Source: Pseudomonadota bacterium (lineage in GTDB: Bacteria > Pseudomonadota > Gammaproteobacteria > Steroidobacterales > Woeseiaceae). Taken from it: a DNA stretch of 64,000 nucleotides. Both the position numbers and the translations under genes were made by a program. How positions within the stretch are numbered: position 1 is the first letter of the stretch; each line of letters begins with the position of its first letter. The stretch covers positions 1 through 64,000 of the forward strand of contig JACZSM010000002.1 of assembly GCA_022574185.1 (NCBI GenBank), in the 5' to 3' direction. The notes beneath the pieces are model-generated. The model was not told the DNA's origin, made no database searches, and was given only the letters and a program-made list of their open reading frames with translations. This document shows, one piece after another, positions 34,987 to 41,995 of this stretch.

Positions 34987-35731
34987 ATGAAAATGAACAC
35001 TCGAATTTTGACGCCATTACTTTCTATGCTGGCATTAGTAGCTTGTGTATTGCCACATCAATCTGCAGCAACAGTTGTGAAGTTTGAAACCGTTTTGGGG
35101 AACTTTGAAGTCAATCTCTACGATAATGCGACCCCCATAACCGTCGCGAATTTCCTCGACTACGTCAACAATGGCGCCTATAACAGCTCCATCGTGCATC
35201 GGTCAGTGCCAGGCTTCATTGTCCAAGGTGGCGGCTTTCGTCTTGACCTGGCCTGGCCGCTATCGGCCATCCCCGCAAATGGCGCAATCACCAACGAACC
35301 AGCCGGATAGTGCGACCAACCAGTGGTTTTTCAATTTGGCGGACAACAGCGCCAACCTGGACATTCAGAATGGAGGCTTCACGGCATTCGGTGAAGTAGT
35401 AGGCACCGGCATGGACGTTGTTGATGCAATTGCGGCCTTGCAGCGTTTCAATTTTGAATCTCCATTTAATGAGCTCCCACTACGCAGCAACAACGGCGGG
35501 GATCCAGATGCGACGAATCTCGTTATCGTCACGAGAGTGATCGTCATCGATACAACTGTCGATTCTGCTGGTGCTGCTGGATTGAACCCGACACCCAATA
35601 CGCTCATCAATCAGCCACCACCGGCTCCCCCGACCACTGGCGGCGGCGGTGGCGCGATGAGCGTCCTGGCACTATTTTTGTTGCTATTCACAAAGGTACT
35701 GGCGCAAGTAACACGGCAAAGAATCGCTTAA
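34987..35731 (+). pseudogene. Exported cyclophilin-type PPIase, frameshifted by an internal deletion
   Basis: The first 108 codons (to 35310) give a signal peptide and the cyclophilin start VVKFETVLGNFEVNLYD, ITVANFLDYVNNGAYNSSIVHR and GFIVQGGG, ending at NEPAG-stop. The +1-shifted frame resumes at PDSATNQWFFNLADNSANLD and runs to 35731. The normal segment joining these parts (roughly 15-18 residues, usually SNxRGTIAMAK-like) is missing, so this is a deletion not divisible by three rather than a simple one-base error. The tail, PPPAPPTTGGGGGAMS then a hydrophobic helix and Arg, looks like a GlyGly-CTERM (rhombosortase) sorting signal. Assembly error cannot be excluded. Confidence 0.75.
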
Positions 35732-35757
35732 GCAAAGGCAACAAAATCCCAAGAAAG

Positions 35758-35796
35758 GTGTCAGGTCTATTTGGGTCCAGAAAATAAACCTGACAC
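35758..35796. repeat. Palindromic REP/RAYT-like element
   Basis: Arms GTGTCAGGTCTATTT and AAATAAACCTGACAC pair over 15 bases with one G-T type mismatch around a 9-base loop. Stretches beginning GTGTCAGG are familiar as ends of REP-associated tyrosine-transposase mobile palindromes in proteobacteria; that family link is from memory. No transposase is nearby, so this is a solitary element. It lies between the convergent cyclophilin and MttB-like genes and may also serve as a terminator. Confidence 0.6.
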
Positions 35797-35843
35797 ACGA
35801 CTGGTTGAGGTCACAGGCGTATAGCGGACGTTCAGAAGGTAGC

Positions 35844-37388
35844 TCAGGCTCGCCCTGAACCTGCAGCCGACAGGGAAATCGTAAATCGCTCGCGGATGAT
35901 GGCATCCGTTGCGTCGCTGATGTGCTTCGGAAAATGATTCGCCAGGATTTCGTCGCGTCTCTCGATCGCAAGATCGAGCATCACGGGCTTGCCGGCATCC
36001 GCCCATTGGATCGGGCTGCTGCGATCGGCGAATTCCGGATAGATGTACTCGCTTTGCATGACCTCAAGTGTCTGGTCCGAACCCAGGTAGTGCCCTATCC
36101 CACCGAGGCAGACTTCCTTGAGCGTATCGAAGCTCAAGGTCTTGTCGTTGACCTCGATACCGCGAGTAATCCGTAACGCCGCACCCAGCAGGTCATTATC
36201 GAGCAGCAGGCTTTCGGGACACGCACCCAGCAGGCTCGCATACATGCCGGCGGACTCGTAGACGATGTTGGCGCCCGACAATGCAGGCGGCAGTATTGTG
36301 TAAGCACGCTCGGCGCCGCCCTGGAAGTCGGGGAATTTCGAATCGGACATGCCGCAGGCTGTGCCAAACGGCAGATCGAAGTGCAGACTCATTTGCGCGC
36401 AAGCCGCTGACAACAAGGCTTGTTCCGGTGAACCACCACTCATGGCGCCGGTACGCAAATCCGATATGAAAGGCCAGGTACCCAGAATCGCCGGCGCACC
36501 TGGCTTGATGGCATTGAGGTACACCAGACCACCGAGACACTCCGCCCAGGCCTGCGACACGGCTCCCGCCAGGCAGGCCGGGGTCGTCGCACCCGCCTGC
36601 CCTGCCGACAGCAACAAAACCGGCATGCCACCCTCCACCGCAACACGCAGGCATTCGAGCGCATCCTGTGCAAACTTCATCGGTGGCACGACAAAACAGT
36701 TCGACTGGCTGACGAACGGACGCGCCCGCCACTGGTCTTCGCCGCCGGCTATGATATGCAGCATCTCGAATGTCTTCTCGAGATGCGTGTAAACCGTCCA
36801 GCTTGCGCCGACGTGTTTGCTGGTACCTGAAACCGAGCAATACGTCGTATTCAGGTCCATATCGCAGTTGTCGGTGACGTCACGCAACACACACATGCGC
36901 TGAAACATGTGAATGTTTTCGCAGGTGTCGACAATCCGCGCCATGTCGTAAAGATCCTGCGATACGGAATCGCGGTAACTGTTGGTCTTTGGATCGGCAA
37001 TCATCACGGCGGCACCTGCCGTTGAAAAGTGCACGCGGCTGCCGTTGATCCGCAAATCGTACTTGGGATCCTGGGCGTAGAGGACCAGATTGCGTTCCGC
37101 CTGCTGCAACGCATTTTCCACAACCGCACGCGGCATGCGCACCCGGCCGTCGTCGCCGAGAACCGCGCCAACCGACGTACAGGCCTCGATACAGTGTGGG
37201 GTCGCGTCGTTGAAACCAATTTCTTCGAGGATTTTGAAAATATTGGCATCGATCGCGGCTACATCCGCGTCGCTCAGTGGCCGGTACTGACCACCACTCT
37301 CACCCGGATGCACGGGTTTGACGTCCTCAGCCAATGGCGCGCTGCGCAACGCTTTGCGTGCTTGTCGTCCACCGGATCGTCGCGGCAT
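35844..37388 (-). CDS. MttB-family (trimethylamine/glycine-betaine type) methyltransferase homologue without pyrrolysine
   Basis: A 514-residue soluble protein of the trimethylamine methyltransferase superfamily, continuous in frame with no internal amber codon, so it is a non-pyrrolysine member. Features: ILEEIGFNDATPHCIEACTS, an N-terminal region with RVHFSTAGAAVMIADPKTNSYRDS-type glycyl start, SVSGTSKHVGASW, and the TIM-barrel end HYLGSDQTLEVMQSEYIYPE. Non-pyrrolysine relatives demethylate glycine betaine or other quaternary amines, handing the methyl group to a corrinoid protein. No corrinoid partner or reactivase is in the window. Context (carnitine, betaine, DMGDH, BCCT genes) suggests glycine betaine or a related amine. 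Confidence 0.82.
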   Translation of the reverse strand: MPRRSGGRQARKALRSAPLAEDVKPVHPGESGGQYRPLSDADVAAIDANIFKILEEIGFNDATPHCIEACTSVGAVLGDDGRVRMPRAVVENALQQAERNLVLYAQDPKYDLRINGSRVHFSTAGAAVMIADPKTNSYRDSVSQDLYDMARIVDTCENIHMFQRMCVLRDVTDNCDMDLNTTYCSVSGTSKHVGASWTVYTHLEKTFEMLHIIAGGEDQWRARPFVSQSNCFVVPPMKFAQDALECLRVAVEGGMPVLLLSAGQAGATTPACLAGAVSQAWAECLGGLVYLNAIKPGAPAILGTWPFISDLRTGAMSGGSPEQALLSAACAQMSLHFDLPFGTACGMSDSKFPDFQGGAERAYTILPPALSGANIVYESAGMYASLLGACPESLLLDNDLLGAALRITRGIEVNDKTLSFDTLKEVCLGGIGHYLGSDQTLEVMQSEYIYPEFADRSSPIQWADAGKPVMLDLAIERRDEILANHFPKHISDATDAIIRERFTISLSAAGSGRA

Positions 37389-37508
37389 GCAGTCCTATCC
37401 TCAACGGGTTGAAATTCAGCCCTGCGGCTCTACAGCATTCTGGCGAGAGTACCGAATAGCGTCAATCGAAAAATGATGTATTGTTCGCAATTCAGTTGCG
37501 AGACGTCT

Positions 37509-38282
37509 ATGACACAGCATAACCATCAGCTCAGTGCGCGATACACGAAGGCCGAATGGGCCATGCGCGTCGACCTCGCCGCATGCTACCGGCTTGCCGA
37601 CAGGTTCGGATTTTCGGATATCGTGTGGAATCATATCACTGCGAAAATTCCGGGCTCCGAGCATTTCCTGATCAACCGCTTGGGACTGCGTTACGACGAG
37701 GTGACGGCGTCAAACCTGGTCAGCCTGGACCTGGACGGCAATGTCGTCGATCCCGGCTCAGCAAGCAGCGAAGAAGGTGTCGAAGACGTCAACGTGACCG
37801 GATTTGTCATTCACAGCGCCATTCATGCTGCACGACCCGACGTGCATTGCGTCATGCACAGTCACGCCGAGGCCGGCCTGGCCGTGTGCGTTTTGAAGCG
37901 CGGCCTCATGCCCATGATCCATGACGCGATGCCGTTCTATGGACGACTTGCGTATCACGACTACGAAGGGCTGTCGACAGATACCGGCGAGCGTGAGCGC
38001 CTTGCCGCAAGCCTCGGCGACAATATGGCGATGATCCTGCGCAATCACGGCTTGCTGACCTGCGGAGAAACCGTCGCCGCAGCATTTATGAATATGTACT
38101 ACCTGGAACGTGCCTGCAAAGTGCAGATGCAGGTTCTCTCCAGCGGCCAGGAATTTGAGCTGCCGTCTGCAGAAATGTGTGCACATGCCGCGAAACAATC
38201 TGAATGCTTCCCGTTCGGCAAGATCGAATGGCCCGCCCTGCTGCGGCTCGTGGAGAAGCATTCTCCCGACTATCGCGACTGA
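37509..38282 (+). CDS. Class II aldolase/adducin-family protein
   Basis: A 257-residue protein from the ATG at 37509; 12 more residues are possible from 37473. The class II aldolase/adducin fold is shown by YRLADRFGFSDIVWNHITAK, the zinc-site HSHAEAGLAV with flanking VHCVMHSH, and the third His in ILRNHGLLTCGETVAAAFM. Family members cleave or epimerise sugar phosphates, or decarboxylate; many in marine bacteria are uncharacterised. It diverges from the MttB-like gene (120-base gap) and converges on the BCCT gene. A role in processing a product of quaternary-amine breakdown is only a guess. Confidence 0.8.
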   Translation: MTQHNHQLSARYTKAEWAMRVDLAACYRLADRFGFSDIVWNHITAKIPGSEHFLINRLGLRYDEVTASNLVSLDLDGNVVDPGSASSEEGVEDVNVTGFVIHSAIHAARPDVHCVMHSHAEAGLAVCVLKRGLMPMIHDAMPFYGRLAYHDYEGLSTDTGERERLAASLGDNMAMILRNHGLLTCGETVAAAFMNMYYLERACKVQMQVLSSGQEFELPSAEMCAHAAKQSECFPFGKIEWPALLRLVEKHSPDYRD

Positions 38283-38298
38283 TCGAACACGGAACTCG

Positions 38299-39852
38299 TC
38301 AGACAGGCTCTTCGCGCAAGCCTTTGTAGATGCTTGCGCACATAAACAACAACACGATACAAAATGGCAGACCGACCGAGATAGCCAGCGCCTGCAGCGA
38401 AGCGATGCCACCGCCGAGCAACAGCACGATTGCGACGAGCCCGACCATGACACACCAGAAGACACGCTGCCGCACGGGGGCGTCCATCTTGCCGCCGGCC
38501 GTGATCGTATCCATCACGAGCGCGCCCGAATCGGCGGAGGTCACGAAGAAAATCGCGATTAGCACCAGCGCGATGACCGCGACAAACTCTGTAAACGGCA
38601 GGCCTTCGAGCATCTTAAACAGGGCCAGCTCAGGAACAGCATCGGCGACACCACGATAGCCATCTGTATGCAACTGGTGCAACGCCGTACCACCAAACGC
38701 CGACATCCAGATAATGCCAATTGCGGTTGGGATAAGCAGGACCCAGGTGATAAATTCGCGAACGGTGCGACCATAACTGACGCGCGCGATGAACATGCCG
38801 ACGAACGGCGACCAGGCAATCCACCAGGCCCAGTAAAATGTAGACCAGCCATGGTAGAACGCCGTGTCCTCGCGACCCACCCAGTTACTGAGCTGCGGCA
38901 GGTAATAGATATAGTCGATCGTTGCCTTGACGGCGGTTTTCGCCAGCTCCAGCGTCGGTCCGGTCGTGATGACAAACAGCAGCAACGCCCCCGCGAGGAC
39001 CATATTTATCTCGCTGAGACGCTTGACACCTTTGTCGAGACCGGCGACGACCGATACGAGCGCAATCGAGATGATGCCCGCAATCAGAACCACCTTGGTC
39101 GTGCCGCTCGGCGATATATCGAACACGTAGTTCAGGCCAGCGGCAATTTGCTCGGCGCCCAGCCCCAGTGACGTCGCCAGCCCGAACAGCGTGGCCAGCA
39201 CTGCCGAGATGTCGACGATGTGACCTGGCAGACCCCAGATCCTGTTGCCGAGCAATGGGTAAAAGGCGGACCGTAAGGTCAGCGGTAGCCCCCGATTGAA
39301 ACAGAAGAAAGCCAGCGCCAGCCCCACGACAGCGTACACCGCCCAGGCGTGCAGCCCCCAGTGCAGGATCGCCGCTGACATGCCTACTGCCTGTGCTGTC
39401 ACCTGATCGGCCGGGTCGATACCGAGCGGCGGATTCAGCGTGTGCGTAACCGGCTCGAGCACACCGAAAAACATCAGGCCGATGCCAACGCCGGCCGCAA
39501 ATAACATCGCAAGCCAGGCCGGATAGCCATAATCGGGCCTGGCATCCGGACCACCGAAGCGAACCCGACCCAGCTTGCTGTAAGCGACGAACAGGCAGAA
39601 CAACACGAAGAAGTTGGATGAGAGCATGAACAGCCAGTCGAACTTCGTCGTGATCCAGATCCGCAGATTGCCAAACGCGGAGGCGGCGGAGTCGAGAAAT
39701 ACCAAGGTGCCGAATACGAATGCGACCGCAAGCACGGCTGAAATAACGAATACCGGGTAGTGGATGTCGAGGCCGAATACCTGGACGTTGTCCTGGCCTA
39801 TTTCATAGTCTACGTCCGACCGAGGCCCGGCCGGTGCCAATGTTGTCTGCAA
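38299..39852 (-). CDS. BCCT-family betaine/carnitine/choline transporter
   Basis: A 517-residue, twelve-helix transporter. The BCCT signature is present as HGWSTFYWAWWIAWSPFVG with the tryptophan box, followed by MFIARVSYGRTVREFI; the glycine-rich AMLFAAGVGIGLMFFGVLEP helix corresponds to the ligand-lining TM segment. The start is TTG, supported by GGGAG 7-8 bases upstream. BCCT proteins import glycine betaine, carnitine, choline or DMSP with Na+ or H+. The neighbouring genes for carnitine and dimethylglycine catabolism make carnitine or betaine the best guess. The short N- and C-terminal tails argue against osmosensing. Confidence 0.9.
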   Translation of the reverse strand: MQTTLAPAGPRSDVDYEIGQDNVQVFGLDIHYPVFVISAVLAVAFVFGTLVFLDSAASAFGNLRIWITTKFDWLFMLSSNFFVLFCLFVAYSKLGRVRFGGPDARPDYGYPAWLAMLFAAGVGIGLMFFGVLEPVTHTLNPPLGIDPADQVTAQAVGMSAAILHWGLHAWAVYAVVGLALAFFCFNRGLPLTLRSAFYPLLGNRIWGLPGHIVDISAVLATLFGLATSLGLGAEQIAAGLNYVFDISPSGTTKVVLIAGIISIALVSVVAGLDKGVKRLSEINMVLAGALLLFVITTGPTLELAKTAVKATIDYIYYLPQLSNWVGREDTAFYHGWSTFYWAWWIAWSPFVGMFIARVSYGRTVREFITWVLLIPTAIGIIWMSAFGGTALHQLHTDGYRGVADAVPELALFKMLEGLPFTEFVAVIALVLIAIFFVTSADSGALVMDTITAGGKMDAPVRQRVFWCVMVGLVAIVLLLGGGIASLQALAISVGLPFCIVLLFMCASIYKGLREEPV

Positions 39853-39892
39853 GTTTTGTCTCCCGTCGCTGACGGAGTGTAGCGTATCTGCG

Positions 39893-41146
39893 CTACAGCC
39901 TCAGTTTGAGAGTGAGCTGGAGTTGCGTCTCGGTGACGGTCTCTGGCAGTCCGTAATAAAAAAACGCACAGCGATGTGTTTTTATGCTCAGCCACTCCGC
40001 CGTAATGCTAGCTCGTTTCGACAAGCCGAACTGGTATGAGAAAGTCCATGCATGGCCTTTCTCCGGATTATTATCTTCGGGAGTTTGATCGTTCTGTGTC
40101 ATCTCAAAATGATCGTAGCGAATGGCGAATCGATTGCGGTTGAAAGCACGGGTCAACAAAATGAACTCACTGTCGAATTCGGTATCGACAACATGCACGC
40201 CATTAATCACCGATCCCATTACCGTCGAGCCAAACATCCATTGAACGATTAAGCCGATTTCGCCGGGCAGAGTTGTTTGCAGTCCGATGTGCTCAAATTT
40301 TGTGGCCCAGGCGTACTGTCCATTTTCGAGTGCGGTCGGGTCGGCACGATTGTCGTAATGCATCGCTCGTAGCAGGAATCGATTTGCGTAACGCCATTGT
40401 GCGTTCACGTAATATCCCACTCGACCATCGATTTCACGAAAAGGCGCGACATAGGGATCCTGTGCCTCGAACATCCTGCCGGGCTGGATCTGGGGTAGCG
40501 GCGGCAATGGCAGCTCGTCACTGAATCGGCTCTGGCGATCGTGCACCGACCATCCCTTCCAGGCCAGCAAAGAGCCCGCCGGGTCATTACCGACGAATGC
40601 TGCGACATCCAGTTCGAATACATGCGCACCGCCGAGGGATTCCGGTCGTCGGCGCATCGAAACCTCGGCGCCGATCGTGCGAATTTCTTCGGCGACCCAG
40701 GTATTGATGGCTGAAGAATTCAGCGTGTAAGGGCTACTCCAGCCCGCATCCACATTTTCGAGCGAGATCCGCGGATAGAAGGCGCCGGCTTTTAGCCTGT
40801 ACCGTGTCGCTGACCTTGGCACTGGCCGCCATTCGAGAAATGCCTGTGTGAAATCGATCGCGTTTCCCAGGTCATCATCGTACGCTTCGAGCACCACACG
40901 CGCGTTCAGCGTATCAGCCAGCCTGCCTTTGAGGTCGAAGAACAGTCGATTCATGACTGCACCGTCAGACGCATGCCGAAGCTTGCCGACCGAGCCCTCG
41001 GTCCACGACGTATATCCAGATGTTTTGACGAACCCGAATTCCATACCGACAGACGCATCGTAACTGCGGGCAATCTCATCGGCCGCCGTCATTACGGGCA
41101 CAATGCAGGCGCTGCATGCAAACAGTGCTGTTAGTACTCTGACCAT
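39893..41146 (-). CDS. Outer-membrane beta-barrel (porin-like) protein
   Basis: A 417-residue exported protein; the signal peptide ends near VMTAADE. The rest alternates short amphipathic strands rich in aromatic residues (GYYVNAQWRYANRFLLRAMHY, FAIRYDHFEMTQ, TETQLQLTLKLRL), typical of an outer-membrane barrel of 14-18 strands, although the last residue is Leu rather than the usual Phe. I do not recognise a named family. Its start overlaps the end of the upstream cupredoxin gene by 16 bases, so the two are co-translated. A role as a channel for the substrate or metal linked to that cupredoxin is inferred. Confidence 0.65.
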   Translation of the reverse strand: MVRVLTALFACSACIVPVMTAADEIARSYDASVGMEFGFVKTSGYTSWTEGSVGKLRHASDGAVMNRLFFDLKGRLADTLNARVVLEAYDDDLGNAIDFTQAFLEWRPVPRSATRYRLKAGAFYPRISLENVDAGWSSPYTLNSSAINTWVAEEIRTIGAEVSMRRRPESLGGAHVFELDVAAFVGNDPAGSLLAWKGWSVHDRQSRFSDELPLPPLPQIQPGRMFEAQDPYVAPFREIDGRVGYYVNAQWRYANRFLLRAMHYDNRADPTALENGQYAWATKFEHIGLQTTLPGEIGLIVQWMFGSTVMGSVINGVHVVDTEFDSEFILLTRAFNRNRFAIRYDHFEMTQNDQTPEDNNPEKGHAWTFSYQFGLSKRASITAEWLSIKTHRCAFFYYGLPETVTETQLQLTLKLRL

Positions 41147-41817
41147 GCCACCGCGTTCGAATGGGCGTTATGGCGCGCCCGCAGTTTTTTCTGCAGGGGA
41201 AATGTGATCTCGACATCGGTTGGCTGTGTGTTCGACACGATCTGGATCAGTTCAACCTTACTGTCCCGAATTCGCGGATTCCAGATTTTGACAGCGTAAT
41301 CAGTCGCCCCATCGTCGACTGTTAGCACTACTCTGCCACTGGCATCCGTGACACCGAAGACGCTCGTATCGACAACAACGATGTAGGCGAGCATGTGATC
41401 ATGAATATTGCAGCCGAGCGTGATGACGCCATCGTGTTCAAATTTAACCGGGTCATGCGGATCACCTTTATACAGCGGCAGCACGAAATTGTTCGGCCTG
41501 GAAAATGAATAGACATGGTGAGCCGTGACATCACTGTTCGGAAATTCAACGGCGGTCCCTTTTCGCACGACCATCAGGTGCGGAACAAACTGCCCGTCGC
41601 GTTGGTCCATGTAAGCCGTTTCCGGCCTTAACATCGGTGGCTCGTTTACACCGGTCTGCATGATATAGACGGCGACGTCCGGCACCGGTGCTCCGTCCGG
41701 TCCGACAACGATCACGTCGATCGTGCCTGCAATGCTTGTGACAGCGGCGCCAACCATCAGGATGATGGTCAGCATCAGGCGTATCGTCGTATCGATCAGT
41801 CGCATGGGCATTCGCAT
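41131..41817 (-). CDS. Exported cupredoxin-like protein (methylamine-utilisation-protein type)
   Basis: A 228-residue exported protein; the signal peptide is about residues 10-30. A carboxypeptidase-regulatory-like strand region (IDVIVVGPDGAPVPDVAVYI) is followed by a type-1 copper fold with the ligands in VTAHHVYSFS (His) and LGCNIHDHM (Cys, His, Met). Proteins of this sort are often annotated as methylamine utilisation proteins. It precedes and overlaps the barrel gene and diverges from a c-di-GMP phosphodiesterase. It may bind copper for electron transfer or copper handling. The start could also be one of the Met codons at residues 3 or 5. Confidence 0.75.
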   Translation of the reverse strand: MRMPMRLIDTTIRLMLTIILMVGAAVTSIAGTIDVIVVGPDGAPVPDVAVYIMQTGVNEPPMLRPETAYMDQRDGQFVPHLMVVRKGTAVEFPNSDVTAHHVYSFSRPNNFVLPLYKGDPHDPVKFEHDGVITLGCNIHDHMLAYIVVVDTSVFGVTDASGRVVLTVDDGATDYAVKIWNPRIRDSKVELIQIVSNTQPTDVEITFPLQKKLRARHNAHSNAVAWSEY

Positions 41818-41995
41818 ACGGCACCAGAACCTCAGGTCATGGCGCAGTGTATGCCCGCATTGCGCTGGCCAACCGTGACCTGCCGCACACTCCTTTTGAC
41901 TAAATACGCCTAATATCCGTAAGGTTTTGATTTATGACGACTATGCACGGTCTGAACCACAACATTTGACGGTTCACGGCAATGGGTGAACGGCG

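Noticed and set aside
38282-38299. Possible terminator between the aldolase and BCCT genes
   Set aside because: Only 16 bases separate the convergent genes and no hairpin with a T tract is visible.
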